From the NCBI GenBank assembly GCA_900471605.1, contig UCEY01000079.1, positions 1 through 64,000 on the forward strand: a DNA stretch of 64,000 bases, in the 5' to 3' direction. The translations under genes were made by a program, and so were the position numbers. Shown in pieces: positions 43,583-53,262 of this stretch (within the stretch, counting starts at the first letter, position 1; each line of letters begins with the position of its first letter). The notes beneath the pieces were generated by a model that had not been told where the DNA came from, searched no databases, and saw only the letters and a list, made by a program, of their open reading frames with translations. This stretch comes from Hyphomicrobiales bacterium. GTDB taxonomy: Bacteria > Pseudomonadota > Alphaproteobacteria > Rhizobiales > Rhizobiaceae.

Positions 43583-44694
43583 TGCCGGACTCCCGAATAG
43601 AAAAAATGATCGAGCGCTACCGTGGCGCCGCCGATCGCTCCAGCCTGTGATCCGAAACTGGTCCGTTCGAGCCGCAGGATGTCGCGCATATGCGGCATGA
43701 CACGCGGGGGAAGATGGGTTCGCAGATGGGAGAAGAGGCTTTCCGGCGCCTCCCCGAGATGGCCGCCGAAGACGATCAGATCGGGGGTCAGAAGGTTGAT
43801 GGCGATCGAGAGCGAATCCGTCAGGCGGGTGAGCATGGGCGCCCACTCAGCTGTTTTCTCCAGCTGGGCAAGCAGATCCGAAGGCGGCGGGCCTTTCAAC
43901 TCCAACGCCCTCATCAAGACCCGCTCGTTCACGTAGCTTTCGAGACAGCCATGGTTACCGCAACTGCAGAGCGGGCCATTCTGGGAAATCTGGATGTGGC
44001 CGAGCTCCACGGCCCCGTGGCCGCCGGGGCGAAACGGAATACCGTCAATGACCAGACCGGCGCCGAAACCGGAGCGCAGATAGACAAAAAGCACCGCCGG
44101 GACGTCGCGCCCGATGCCGAAGCGCGACTCCGCAATAGCCATGGAGCTGACATTGTGCTCTAGAACGGTTGCAAGCCCCGTCTGCTGCTCCAGCATTTCC
44201 GCGAGAGGCGGGTTGCGCCACCCCGTGTTGAGGGAGGCAAGAATGGAGCGCTGCTCCGCGTCGACCGGCCCCGGAACGCCCAACCCGACACCGAGCAGAC
44301 GGCCGACACTGCTTTCAGCCACCAACCGTTCGATCTCGTAAGCGACCCTTGCGATGACGGCATCCGGCTGCGTCTGCGGCACTTCGAAATCGAATGCAGC
44401 CGCAGCTTTGGGCACACCGATGAGATTGGTAACGACAAGCTGCACCAGTCCCGCGCCGATGTGTACACCCGCGACGTGATAGGCGTCCGGCAAGAGCCGT
44501 ATAGCCAGGCCAGGACGGCCGACACCATTGCTGGCCACCGGTTCATCTTCCGCAACAGCTCCATCGGCAAGAAGCTGTGCCGTTACATGGGTCAGTGTCG
44601 TGGGGGACAACTTGCTGCGCCGAGCGAGAATTGCCCGCGATTGAGCGCCCTCGTCCCGGAGAATACGCAATATCTGACCATGGTGCGCGCCCAC
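43579..44694 (-). CDS. ROK-family transcriptional regulator
   Basis: ROK (repressor, ORF, kinase) family protein, 371 aa: an N-terminal winged helix (ILRDEGAQSRAILARRSKLS) and a C-terminal sugar-kinase-like domain with the ROK zinc site GPLCSCGNHGCLESY. GTG start with GGGAGG six bases upstream. ROK repressors bind sugars or sugar phosphates, so the operon it heads (SsuABC-type importer and sulfatase) probably handles a sulfated sugar. A 6-bp-arm palindrome just upstream is its likely operator. Confidence 0.9.
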   Translation of the reverse strand: MGAHHGQILRILRDEGAQSRAILARRSKLSPTTLTHVTAQLLADGAVAEDEPVASNGVGRPGLAIRLLPDAYHVAGVHIGAGLVQLVVTNLIGVPKAAAAFDFEVPQTQPDAVIARVAYEIERLVAESSVGRLLGVGLGVPGPVDAEQRSILASLNTGWRNPPLAEMLEQQTGLATVLEHNVSSMAIAESRFGIGRDVPAVLFVYLRSGFGAGLVIDGIPFRPGGHGAVELGHIQISQNGPLCSCGNHGCLESYVNERVLMRALELKGPPPSDLLAQLEKTAEWAPMLTRLTDSLSIAINLLTPDLIVFGGHLGEAPESLFSHLRTHLPPRVMPHMRDILRLERTSFGSQAGAIGGATVALDHFFYSGVRH

Positions 44695-44726
44695 CTGTTC
44701 CTCCCAACATTCCTGGCGACCATTTA

Positions 44727-44743
44727 TTTCTAAAGCGTAGAAA
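44727..44743. promoter_or_regulatory. ROK operator candidate
   Basis: TTTCTAAAGCGTAGAAA has perfect 6-bp arms around AAGCG, 33 bp upstream of the ROK start. ROK/NagC-type sites are A/T-rich palindromes with outer TTT and AAA, and this fits. Autoregulation of the operon is the likely role. Confidence 0.5.
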
Positions 44744-45029
44744 ATAATTATGACGCCGTCAATATCGTTGCTGGGCAGTTTTCATAGCGGTAATGGCGCT
44801 TGCAATGGCTGGTTGAGCCGGGTGAACGACGCGAGCCGCCAGAAGGGACATTTCCGGCTCCCATCTGCGACGCCTTACTCATGTGATAACCGAAGGAAAT
44901 CACATGCGGCGTTAAATGTATTATACGCGGGATGAGGGAGAACATACTGACCTCCTTACGCTTTCCCCTCGGTAGCGTATCCCTCGTCTGTGGACGAAGG
45001 AGCGAACTACAATTCAGTCAAATCAAGCC
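44744..45029. other. Divergent promoter region with an 8-bp inverted repeat
   Basis: 286 bp between the ROK operon and the ClC gene. CATGTGAT (44880-44887) is repeated inverted as ATCACATG (44899-44906) with an 11-bp spacer; the spacing does not fit a CRP site. No gene is convincing. Confidence 0.45.
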
Positions 45030-46841
45030 ATGTCACAGTTAGTCGTATCGTCCGTTTCCCGTACCGCATTCTCTTTTTCCAGAACCGTCCAGACCCGCCT
45101 CAAGTTTCTGCAAAAGAAAGCCTTCGCGAGAGGAAGCGAGATCGGGCTGATCGTCTGTGCAGCGCTCGCGGGCATCGCTTCGGGCTGTGCGGTCAGCGGC
45201 ATGAGCTGGATTTCCAAGGCGCTTCACAGCCTGATCTTCGGTATCACGCTTGAAGAGGGGCTGAGCGCCGCCTCGATCGAGAATAAACTGCTTTTGCTGA
45301 TGGCGCCGATCGGCGGCGGCATCGTCATGGGCCTCGTGTTCCTGGCCTTGCGGAAAAGGCGCAGTCGCCCCATCGTCGACCCGATCGAAGCCAACGCGCT
45401 TTACGGCGGCCGTATTTCCCTGACCGACAGCGTAATTGTCGCGATTCAGAATCTGGCTTCCAATGGCTTTGGAGCATCGGTCGGGCTTGAGGCTGGTTAC
45501 ACCCAACTTTCCTCCGGAATTGCATCCAAGCTCGGCACCAAGCTGAACTTCAGGCGCGAGGACCTGCGGATCCTCGTCGGTTGTGGCGCCGCAGCCGCGA
45601 TTGCGGCAGCGTTCAATGCACCGCTGACCGGCTCCTTTTATGCATTCGAACTGATCATCGGCACCTACAGCACCATTGCCCTTGCTCCGGTCGTTGTCGC
45701 CGCAATTCTTGCGACCATCGTCGCCCGTGCTCTTTCCGGCAACGCGTTCCTGATCGAGGTCGGGAATATCGGCGCGATCGCTCCCCGTGACTTCCTGCCG
45801 GCGATCCTGCTTGGCGCATTCTGCGCGCTTATGGGCATCGTCATAATGAAAGGCGTCGCCTTCACAGAACAGGTGGCCAGGAAAAGCTCGATCCACGCAG
45901 CACTGCGCCCAGCATTGGGGGGGATCATTGTCGGGCTTTTGGCGATGATTACACCGCAGGTCCTGTCTGCCGGGCACGGCGCCCTGCACCTGAACTTCGA
46001 GACACAAAGCCCGCTTCCCACATTGGCCTTGATCTTTGTTCTCAAGGCGACAGCCTCCGCCGTTTCGATCGGGTCCGGTTTTCGCGGGGGACTTTTCTTC
46101 GCTTCGCTCTTCATGGGAGCCCTGCTTGGCAAGATCTTCTCGTTTCCCGCAGATCTCGCCTTTAACGGCTCATTGACCCCGACCGTGTTTGCAGTAGTCG
46201 GGATGAGTTCGCTCGCCGTCGCCTTGATCGGGGGACCGCTGACGATGACGTTCCTGGCGCTGGAGATTACCGGCGACTTCCCGATCACTGCGCTGGTTCT
46301 GGCGGCCGCGATCAGCTGCTCGGTCGTCGTTCGGACAACATTCGGCTACTCCTTCGCGACTTGGCGCTTTCACCTGCGCGGCGAAAGCATCCGCAGTGCT
46401 CATGACATAGGCTGGATCCGGAATCTCACGGTCGACAAGCTCATGCGTCCGGACGTAAAGAAGGCCAATGCGAACCTCTCGATACAGGAATTCCGGAAAG
46501 CTTTCCCGCTTGGCTCCGCACAGAGAATTGTGCTCATCGACGACGGTGATCGATATGTCGGCATCATTCTTCTGGCAGAAATATACGCTGCAGATGCAGC
46601 CGACAACGAAGCCACGACGCTTGAAACCTTCATACGGTACCGGAACGACATGCTGCTTCCGCAGATGAATGCACGGCAGGCGGCGTCGATCTTCGATAAA
46701 ACGCAGAGCGATGCGCTCGCCGTTGTCGAAAACCTCGCCTCAAGGCGTGTGGTCGGGCAGCTCAGCGAGAGCCACACATTGCGCCGTTACAGCGAAGAAC
46801 TCGATCGCCGGCGCCGTGAAGCGGTGGGCGAAACGATCTAA
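45030..46841 (+). CDS. ClC-family chloride channel/transporter with CBS-like tail
   Basis: Integral membrane ClC protein, 603 aa, with about 10-12 hydrophobic segments in the first 430 residues. Selectivity regions: NGFGASVGLEAGYTQ, where the gating Glu is kept but the usual GREGP reads GLEAG, and IGSGFRGGLFFASLFMGALLG. The last 150 residues (LTVDKLMRPDVKK ... RRVVGQLSESHTLRRY) resemble a pair of CBS domains. The ribosome site is weak. It is unlinked in strand to the sulfatase operons; a role in ion balance during uptake of sulfated anions is only a guess. Confidence 0.88.
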   Translation: MSQLVVSSVSRTAFSFSRTVQTRLKFLQKKAFARGSEIGLIVCAALAGIASGCAVSGMSWISKALHSLIFGITLEEGLSAASIENKLLLLMAPIGGGIVMGLVFLALRKRRSRPIVDPIEANALYGGRISLTDSVIVAIQNLASNGFGASVGLEAGYTQLSSGIASKLGTKLNFRREDLRILVGCGAAAAIAAAFNAPLTGSFYAFELIIGTYSTIALAPVVVAAILATIVARALSGNAFLIEVGNIGAIAPRDFLPAILLGAFCALMGIVIMKGVAFTEQVARKSSIHAALRPALGGIIVGLLAMITPQVLSAGHGALHLNFETQSPLPTLALIFVLKATASAVSIGSGFRGGLFFASLFMGALLGKIFSFPADLAFNGSLTPTVFAVVGMSSLAVALIGGPLTMTFLALEITGDFPITALVLAAAISCSVVVRTTFGYSFATWRFHLRGESIRSAHDIGWIRNLTVDKLMRPDVKKANANLSIQEFRKAFPLGSAQRIVLIDDGDRYVGIILLAEIYAADAADNEATTLETFIRYRNDMLLPQMNARQAASIFDKTQSDALAVVENLASRRVVGQLSESHTLRRYSEELDRRRREAVGETI

Positions 46842-46924
46842 CTGCATTCAATACGAGGACAAGCCCGAAACCTACGCGCCACCTTGCCATGCATTGGATC
46901 ATGGCGAACGGCTGGCCCTCGTCG

Positions 46925-48358
46925 CTAACGGATAACATCGGCACGCAGCTGGACAAGTAGACGATCGCGAATATCAGGTGCGCTGCTCCAAAGATCGTCT
47001 GTCTCGAGAGGATCCTTTTCGAGGTCAAAAAGGGTTCCCGTTTCAAACGCTTCCGGCATCAGGCTGCCGAATTGCAGGCTTTCCTGAAAAATGTCGGTGC
47101 GGAATCCGACGAGCAACTTGTAACGCCCGTCGGTGATGGCCCGCCAGTTGCCCAGCCCGGATGTGACCGTCCTGCCGTCCAATGACTCGGCGCCCTTCAT
47201 GATGCCGGTCAGATCGCAACCTTCATAATCGCTGGGGACAGTGAGGCCCGCCAGGGAAAGAAAAGTGGCGGGCAAATCAAGGAGGCTTCCAAGCAGGTCA
47301 GGCACATGTCCCTGCGCCGACACGCCGGGCCCTGCGAGCACCAGAGGGATACGCACCGACGGTTCGTACGGAACCTGCTTCTTCCACAGATTTCGGTCCC
47401 CCAGCATCTCGCCATGGTCGCTTGCGAAAACGATCAGCGTCTCGTCCAGCTGGCCAAGTTCTCGCAATGTCCTGATATAGACGCCGAGCCATCGATCGAT
47501 GTTTTCCAGCATCGCGGCATAACGACGACGGATATCCTGCTGCAGTTCGGCATCTTCGTTGTTGCGCAGACAAGGAAGCGGAAAGGTAACGTCCTTCCAG
47601 CGCTCCGCCATGTCGGCCGTCACGTCCATCGGCTCGTGCGGACCGGGAAAATTGACGATCAGGAACCAAGGTTTCGCGGGATCGAAATCACGGATGATCC
47701 GGTCTGCCGCCTGCCCGACGAAATTGTCGTTATAAGCATCGTCCGGCAGGTCGAGCGGCGCCACATTGGCATAGGCATCCGGTGGCCTTTGGACGCAGCC
47801 TTCTATCCAGTCCGCCATCGGCGGTTTTTCCTTGCCGACCGAGCGATGCGAATAGTCGGCCATGAACCGGTCGATCAGGCCGCGGTGTTTCAGCATATTG
47901 GTATAGGGTTCTGGAAACCCTTCGGCATAAGCCTTTTCGGCGGCCTTCTTGCCGGCACTGTCGAAACCGTGGCTGAAGCCGAGTTGCGCAAGCTGGTCGA
48001 TACCGTTGACCCTATGGCGGCCATCGGCACCCCAGCTATGCGCGCCCTTCAAAAGGTCCGACTTGCCGGCATTGGCGACCTGATATCCGCCGTCGCGCAG
48101 TCGCGCGTAAAAAGTCGGCATGTCGGGCGGGTTATCCATCAGATTGTCACGCACCGGCGCCCGGCCATACCCTTTGCCGGTGGCGAAGCAGGATCGGGCC
48201 GGCGCGCAAAGCGGGCTCGGTGTCCAGGCGCGGCCAAAGGAAATTCCTCTCGCAATAAGCGCGTCGATATTCGGGGTCCGGAGCGGGAGGTCGCCGATCG
48301 CGCCGAGCCAGTCGGCGCGCCATTGATCGGGAAAAAGCATCAGGATGTTCGGGCGCAT
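46925..48358 (-). CDS. Sulfatase (type I, formylglycine, CAPAR motif)
   Basis: Type I sulfatase, 477 aa. C51 lies in PLCAPARSCFATG, a full formylglycine signature. The N-terminal metal site is NILMLFPDQWRADWLG, and FASDHGEMLGDRNLWKK is the late metal-site region. There is no signal peptide. It follows the formylglycine-generating enzyme gene by 30 bases at the end of the second sugar-importer operon, so it should be activated by that enzyme. The specific ester is unknown; the sequence type is that of the choline-sulfatase/iduronate-like group. Confidence 0.92.
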   Translation of the reverse strand: MRPNILMLFPDQWRADWLGAIGDLPLRTPNIDALIARGISFGRAWTPSPLCAPARSCFATGKGYGRAPVRDNLMDNPPDMPTFYARLRDGGYQVANAGKSDLLKGAHSWGADGRHRVNGIDQLAQLGFSHGFDSAGKKAAEKAYAEGFPEPYTNMLKHRGLIDRFMADYSHRSVGKEKPPMADWIEGCVQRPPDAYANVAPLDLPDDAYNDNFVGQAADRIIRDFDPAKPWFLIVNFPGPHEPMDVTADMAERWKDVTFPLPCLRNNEDAELQQDIRRRYAAMLENIDRWLGVYIRTLRELGQLDETLIVFASDHGEMLGDRNLWKKQVPYEPSVRIPLVLAGPGVSAQGHVPDLLGSLLDLPATFLSLAGLTVPSDYEGCDLTGIMKGAESLDGRTVTSGLGNWRAITDGRYKLLVGFRTDIFQESLQFGSLMPEAFETGTLFDLEKDPLETDDLWSSAPDIRDRLLVQLRADVIR

Positions 48359-48388
48359 GACTCTTGCTTTCTCCGATGCTTCACGACT

Positions 48389-49342
48389 TCATATCCTTGG
48401 TGTTGCAACCGGCATCACATCATAGGCGATGCGGAAGCCGGTATTGCTGGATGCGCTATCGGGTGACAGCCCCATGCGGGCCGCGATCCGATAACGGTAG
48501 CAATAGCTTTTGTGGCAGAGAAACGACCCGCCTTTCAGAACCTTGTCGGCATTCTTCCTGGCTTGTTCGTTGCGTATCTTCGCCTGGCGGGACAGCGAGC
48601 GAACCCGGAAAGCGTCGCTCGTCCATTCCCAGACATTACCGGAGAGATTGTAGAAACCGTTCTCGGTCGGCTCAAAGCTACACACCGGCGAGGTGCCAAA
48701 GAAGCCATCTGCCAGGGTGTTCTGATACGGAAAGCTGCCTTGCCAGATATTGCAGAAAGTCTTCTCGTCCGTCGGCTCCTCGTCCCCCCAGGGGTAGCGC
48801 CTGCGACGATTGCCGCCCCGGGCGGCATGCTCCCATTCTGCCTCTGTCGGGAGTCGGCCTCCGACCCAGCCAGCGAACGCGACTGCGTCGTTCCACGACA
48901 CTTGAGTCACCGGATGATCCACTCGATCTTCAATGGAACTCCCCGGCCCTTCCGGCATGCTCCAGATCGCCTGATCGACGCGTGCCCACCAGGGCGTCTG
49001 CGTGACATTTTCGGCAATCAAACTCTTGTCGTTCAAAAGACCGGCGAAGACCGCTGCGCAGCCGAACTTTTCCGCCTCGGTGACATAACCCGTCGCGGCG
49101 ACGAATTCGGCGAACCGCGCAACCGTCACCGTTTCGGCCTCAAGAAAGAAGTCACCGATCGTAACCTTGCGCTCAGGCCCCTCTCCATCGACGGGTAAGA
49201 TCGCCTCGTGTGTCCCCACGAACGTCTCGCCACCTTTCACGGCGACGACCTCCCCGGCCTTGCCACGCGACGAGATCTCCGGAGCCTCACCCGATCCTAC
49301 GTTTCCATTGTTCCGGCTGACTGCCGCGCAGCATCCGCTCAT
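48389..49342 (-). CDS. Formylglycine-generating enzyme (sulfatase activating)
   Basis: Aerobic sulfatase-maturing enzyme of the FGE/SUMF1 family, 317 aa. It oxidises the active-site cysteine of sulfatases to formylglycine with oxygen and copper. The catalytic cysteine pair C276/C281 is visible in KGGSFLCHKSYCYRYRIAAR, the mark of true FGEs rather than other SUMF-fold proteins. Other family strings: VSWNDAVAFAGWVGGRLPTE and LSGNVWEWTSD. No signal peptide, so it works in the cytoplasm. Start at 49342 (MSGCCAAVS). It lies between a DUF4432 protein and a sulfatase and could serve all four sulfatases. Confidence 0.94.
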   Translation of the reverse strand: MSGCCAAVSRNNGNVGSGEAPEISSRGKAGEVVAVKGGETFVGTHEAILPVDGEGPERKVTIGDFFLEAETVTVARFAEFVAATGYVTEAEKFGCAAVFAGLLNDKSLIAENVTQTPWWARVDQAIWSMPEGPGSSIEDRVDHPVTQVSWNDAVAFAGWVGGRLPTEAEWEHAARGGNRRRRYPWGDEEPTDEKTFCNIWQGSFPYQNTLADGFFGTSPVCSFEPTENGFYNLSGNVWEWTSDAFRVRSLSRQAKIRNEQARKNADKVLKGGSFLCHKSYCYRYRIAARMGLSPDSASSNTGFRIAYDVMPVATPRI

Positions 49343-49389
49343 CGTATCTTCCCGAAACTTCTCATTCGATAACCGCACTTTCAGGGGAA

Positions 49390-50340
49390 CTATCTGCCGC
49401 TGTCGAAAAGCATTTCGAGGTGGAACATGTGCGAGCCGCCGCGGAGCGTCGGCGCCAGGGCTCCCGTCTCGCGCAACTCCGTTCGCGGCAGGCGGTCATG
49501 GGTCGCAGGTTCAATGCAGAGAACGTTTATCCCTTGATCGGCATTGCGCAAGGTCTGCAGGAAAGGCAACTTCCGCCCATCGTATTTGAGCCGGAAACGC
49601 GCGCCGGCATCAGTCCCAGCCGAAAGTTCGACTTCCGAGACCGCGGCACCGGACGGGCGGACCTTGATATTGTTCTCGGCCAGACTCTCACGTGAGATAT
49701 CCGAGCCGTTGAGGCTCACCTTGCTGGTGGACGTGACGGCCGGGAAGCCGAGGTTGATGTGGTACATCGCCATGACCGGCAGGTTGCCGGACAGCACCGT
49801 CGCGCGATCGGATATGACCAGAGATCGGCCACCCAACGGCACGTAGATATGCCGCTGCAGCCGGATTGCCCCGTGGTTCAGGCTGAACTGCGTCACTTCC
49901 GCCTTGACCCGAAAGAGGCATTCGTCGCTATCCCAGACCGTATCGGTCGCAATGATTTCGCCCGGCAAGTTCATCATGTTGCCGTGAAGGGGAAAACTGC
50001 GGCCTTCGTCGGTTTCCGGCTGGCGGATATGGTCGAAGCCGCAGGTCGCCATCAGGCCGGAAAGTGTGTTGTTCTCGCCGATCGCGTGAGGCGCAGACGT
50101 GCCCATCGGGCTAATCCAGCCGAAGGGAATGTTGTCGCACCATACCTGACCGATATCGCAGCAGCGATCCGGCAGAAGATCGATGCGCAGCCCGCCTCCG
50201 CTGTCGATCTGTAGCAGTCGCATGCCGCGGCCCGTGCCGTCATCGACCGTCAGCTTCTTGAAGCCCGCCACTTGCATGAGGTCGGGGAAAATCCGCCCGA
50301 GTTCCTGCTTCGTAAAGGCCTGGCCGAACAGCATCACCAT
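49390..50340 (-). CDS. DUF4432 family, aldose 1-epimerase-like
   Basis: A 316-aa protein of the DUF4432 type, related to aldose 1-epimerases (galactose mutarotase fold). GLRIDLLPDRCCDIGQVW and IGENNTLSGLMATCGFDH are typical; HINLGFPAV carries likely active-site histidine. It probably interconverts anomers or isomers of a sugar or sugar acid released by the sulfatases. It begins 30 bases after the ATPase gene. Its exact substrate is unknown. Confidence 0.8.
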   Translation of the reverse strand: MVMLFGQAFTKQELGRIFPDLMQVAGFKKLTVDDGTGRGMRLLQIDSGGGLRIDLLPDRCCDIGQVWCDNIPFGWISPMGTSAPHAIGENNTLSGLMATCGFDHIRQPETDEGRSFPLHGNMMNLPGEIIATDTVWDSDECLFRVKAEVTQFSLNHGAIRLQRHIYVPLGGRSLVISDRATVLSGNLPVMAMYHINLGFPAVTSTSKVSLNGSDISRESLAENNIKVRPSGAAVSEVELSAGTDAGARFRLKYDGRKLPFLQTLRNADQGINVLCIEPATHDRLPRTELRETGALAPTLRGGSHMFHLEMLFDSGR

Positions 50341-50370
50341 TTCATCACCTCGTATATCGCCGGCGCACGA

Positions 50371-51480
50371 TCACTCGACCAGGAGATTGTCGCCGCTGGC
50401 GGCATCGAATACGTGCCAGCGATCGGAGATCGGCCGCATATTCAAGACATTGTTTGGCGCAGGCGCGGTCGCCATGCCTTCCGGAACGCGGACACCAATC
50501 GGACCCAAGGATCCCTGGCCGAAGATGAAGATCTCGTGGCCTAGCCACTCCACGACATTGACCCTGACCTCCATCGCGCCGTTGGTGCCGGCAGGAACCA
50601 TCTCAAAATGCTCCGGCCGGATGCCGACCTTCACCGCCACGCCAGGCTTCATTACATTGGCGAGCTTCGACCAGCGCTCCGGGGAGACCGGCAAATGCAT
50701 GCCGTTGCTGCCACCAAGCCAGAGTCCGCCGTCGATCATCCCGACCTTGCCGGGCAGCAGGTTCATTTCAGGCGTGCCGATGAAGGTGGCAACGAAGGCG
50801 TTTTTCGGCCGGAGATAAAGGTCCTGCGGCGAGCCAATCTGCTGCAGTTTGCCATCCTTCAGAAGCGCGATGCGATCCGCCATCGTCATCGCCTCCACCT
50901 GATCATGGGTGACGAAGATCGAGGTCGCGTTGAGCCGCTCGTGCAGGCGTCGAATTTCAATGCGGGTCTGGGCTCGCAGCTTCGCGTCGAGATTGGAAAG
51001 CGGTTCGTCGAACAGGAAGAGTTTTGGATTGCGCACGACGCAGCGGCCCATCGCGACGCGCTGGCGCTGACCGCCGGAAAGCTGGCCGGGCTTGCGGTTT
51101 TCAAGCCCTCCGAGATCGAGCATGACGACCGCCTCCTTGACGCGCCGTTCGATTTCCGAGGGATCTTCGCCACGCATCCTGAGTGCGAAAGACATGTTGT
51201 CCTTAACCGTCATATGCGGATAAAGCGCGTAGGACTGGAACACCATTGCCAGGTCGCGGGCGGATGGATCGAGATGTGTGATGTCCTCGCCATCGACGAG
51301 GATCTTGCCGGAAGTGGTTTCTTCGAGACCGGCGATCATCTTGAGCAAGGTCGATTTCCCGCTGCCGGAAGGGCCGACCAAGACAAGGAATTCGCCGGAG
51401 TTGATCTCGAAATCGATGCCGGGAATGACCTCGACCGCACCGTAGGATTTGCCGACTTTCTGAAGCTGCAAGTGTGCCAT
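50371..51480 (-). CDS. Sugar ABC transporter ATP-binding protein (UgpC/MalK type)
   Basis: ATPase of the second CUT1-type importer, 369 aa: Walker A GPSGSGKST, signature LSGGQRQRVAMGRCVVRNP, Walker B LFLFDEPLSNLD, switch His in FVTHDQVEAM, and a C-terminal OB-fold domain with VGIRPEHFEM. The true start is the ATG at 51480 (AGGAAAA upstream). The reading frame stays open upstream to 52365, but that part is only the off-frame image of the permease gene. Confidence 0.92.
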   Translation of the reverse strand: MAHLQLQKVGKSYGAVEVIPGIDFEINSGEFLVLVGPSGSGKSTLLKMIAGLEETTSGKILVDGEDITHLDPSARDLAMVFQSYALYPHMTVKDNMSFALRMRGEDPSEIERRVKEAVVMLDLGGLENRKPGQLSGGQRQRVAMGRCVVRNPKLFLFDEPLSNLDAKLRAQTRIEIRRLHERLNATSIFVTHDQVEAMTMADRIALLKDGKLQQIGSPQDLYLRPKNAFVATFIGTPEMNLLPGKVGMIDGGLWLGGSNGMHLPVSPERWSKLANVMKPGVAVKVGIRPEHFEMVPAGTNGAMEVRVNVVEWLGHEIFIFGQGSLGPIGVRVPEGMATAPAPNNVLNMRPISDRWHVFDAASGDNLLVE

Positions 51481-51488
51481 GGATTTTC

Positions 51489-52319
51489 CTATTTGACGGC
51501 GCCGGCGAGCAGGCCGCGCACGACGAAACGCTGCCCGAACATGATGAAGGCCAGAGCTGGGATCATTGAAAGCATAGATGCCGCCGCCATCTGGCCATAG
51601 AGGATCTGATGCTCCTGGGCGAAGGTGGCGATAGCGACTGGAGCTGTCATCGTGTCCTTGTTGGACAGGTTGAGCGCAACGGCGAAATCGCTCCAGGCGG
51701 AGATGAATGAAAGAGCGCCTGCCGCCGCCATGCCGCCGAGCGACAGTGGTAGGATCAAGTGGCGGAAGACCTGCGCATAGGTGCAGCCATCGAGCCTTGC
51801 CGCTTGCACCAGTTCCTTTGGAATGTTCATCACGAAACCAATCATCAGGAAGAGCGCCATCGGCAATCCCTGCACGACCTGCGCCAGGATGAGCGCAGTA
51901 TAGGTGCCGTGCAAACCGGCCTGTGTGAACATCACGTACCAGGAGCCGACAAAGGTCAGTGTCGGCAGCATGTGGAAAACCAGCGCCCAGCCGAGCAGGA
52001 TGAAAGTGACCCACCGCGGCGGCTGCAGCCGGGCGACGGTGAATGCCGCAAGCGTTGCGATGACCAGCACCAGCAGCGTGGAGATGACCGAAACGACGGC
52101 GCTGTTCCAGAGATTCCAGAGGAAGTGCGACTGCCGGGAATTGATGATGAGCTGGTAGTTGACGAGCGTGAAGGGGGCGACGGTCGTACCCATCAGGATG
52201 TCGATCTGCCGCTTGAACGAATTGGACAGGATCCAGATCATCGGGCCGAGAATGATCAGGGCGTAGCCCCAGGCGATGAGGTTCCCGCCGATGCCACTGA
52301 GGCTTCTTCTGGCGTTCAT
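51489..52319 (-). CDS. Sugar ABC transporter permease (MalG type)
   Basis: CUT1-family permease, 276 aa, about six hydrophobic segments, with the EAA loop ELVQAARLDGCTYAQVFRHL. It overlaps the upstream permease by four bases (ATGA at 52316-52319) and ends nine bases before the ATPase start. Confidence 0.92.
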   Translation of the reverse strand: MNARRSLSGIGGNLIAWGYALIILGPMIWILSNSFKRQIDILMGTTVAPFTLVNYQLIINSRQSHFLWNLWNSAVVSVISTLLVLVIATLAAFTVARLQPPRWVTFILLGWALVFHMLPTLTFVGSWYVMFTQAGLHGTYTALILAQVVQGLPMALFLMIGFVMNIPKELVQAARLDGCTYAQVFRHLILPLSLGGMAAAGALSFISAWSDFAVALNLSNKDTMTAPVAIATFAQEHQILYGQMAAASMLSMIPALAFIMFGQRFVVRGLLAGAVK

Positions 52320-53239
52320 ATGGTTGCCCTCTGTTGGCGGCGGCGGCGAACGACGGTGTTTGCAAGAACGATCAGCACGGCGACCCCGAAGATGGTCAGG
52401 AGGGACATGGCCGATCCCATTCCGACCCGGTCCTGCGCGAAGAAGACACGGTTGATCGAGAAGTTGATGACCTCGGTGGCTGTGCCCGGGCCTCCGCCGG
52501 TCAGCAGAAAGACTTCGTCGAAAACCTTGAAGGAGAGGATCATGCGGAATGCCAGCGTGATGAGAATGGTCGGCATCATCAGCGGGATCGTCACGTAACG
52601 CAGTTCCTGCCAGCGATTCTTGACATCCAGTTTGGCGGCCTCGAACACTTCCTGATCGAGGGACTCCAGGCCCGCCAGCGTCAGAAGGAAAACAAAAGGC
52701 GTCCAGTGCCAGACATCGACGATGACGACGGACATCAGCGCAAACCTCGGATCACCAAGCCAGTCGACTTCCGGCAGACTTAGGAAGCTCAGCAGCGCAT
52801 TGACGATACCGAAGTCGCGGCCAAGCAGTAGCCGCCACATCGCGCCGATCACGATCGGCGGAATGACGATCGGCAGAAGAAAGATCGCCGTCAGCAGGCT
52901 GCGGCCGATCTTCGAGGCGCGGCGCACCGCCAGCGCCATGGTGAAGCCAAAGATCATCTGGAGTGTCACAGCGCAGATCGCGAAGACGATCGTATTCCTG
53001 ACACCGGCCCAATAGACGGCTTCGCCAGTGAAGAGTTCGTGGAAGTTCCGCAGGCCAACGAAATCGACGACCGCCGAGCCGGATATCCATTTCACGTCGG
53101 AAAGACTCAGATAGCCCAGGTTGAAGACCGGCCAGATTGACAGAAGGGCCAGGACGATGATGGCGGGAGCAAGGGAGCCTACCCTCCACCAGAAGTTAGC
53201 GCGTTCGATTCTCGCCGCGTCTATGGGACGTATCGCCAT
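52316..53239 (-). CDS. Sugar ABC transporter permease (MalF type)
   Basis: Partner permease, 307 aa, with the EAA loop EVFEAAKLDVKNRWQELRYV. Starts at the ATG at 53239 (MAIRPIDAARIERANFW); an ATG six codons upstream is also possible, and neither has a strong ribosome site. A hairpin between it and the binding-protein gene may tune its translation. Confidence 0.88.
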   Translation of the reverse strand: MAIRPIDAARIERANFWWRVGSLAPAIIVLALLSIWPVFNLGYLSLSDVKWISGSAVVDFVGLRNFHELFTGEAVYWAGVRNTIVFAICAVTLQMIFGFTMALAVRRASKIGRSLLTAIFLLPIVIPPIVIGAMWRLLLGRDFGIVNALLSFLSLPEVDWLGDPRFALMSVVIVDVWHWTPFVFLLTLAGLESLDQEVFEAAKLDVKNRWQELRYVTIPLMMPTILITLAFRMILSFKVFDEVFLLTGGGPGTATEVINFSINRVFFAQDRVGMGSAMSLLTIFGVAVLIVLANTVVRRRRQQRATI

Positions 53240-53262
53240 TGTGAAAGATAACTCCATGAAGG

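Noticed and set aside
44880..44906. CRP-type site
   Set aside because: The TGTGA and TCACA halves are present but 13 bp apart instead of 6.
51481..52365. N-terminal extension of the UgpC ATPase to 664 aa
   Set aside because: The extension is the off-frame reading of the MalG-type permease gene; the ATG at 51480 has its own ribosome site.
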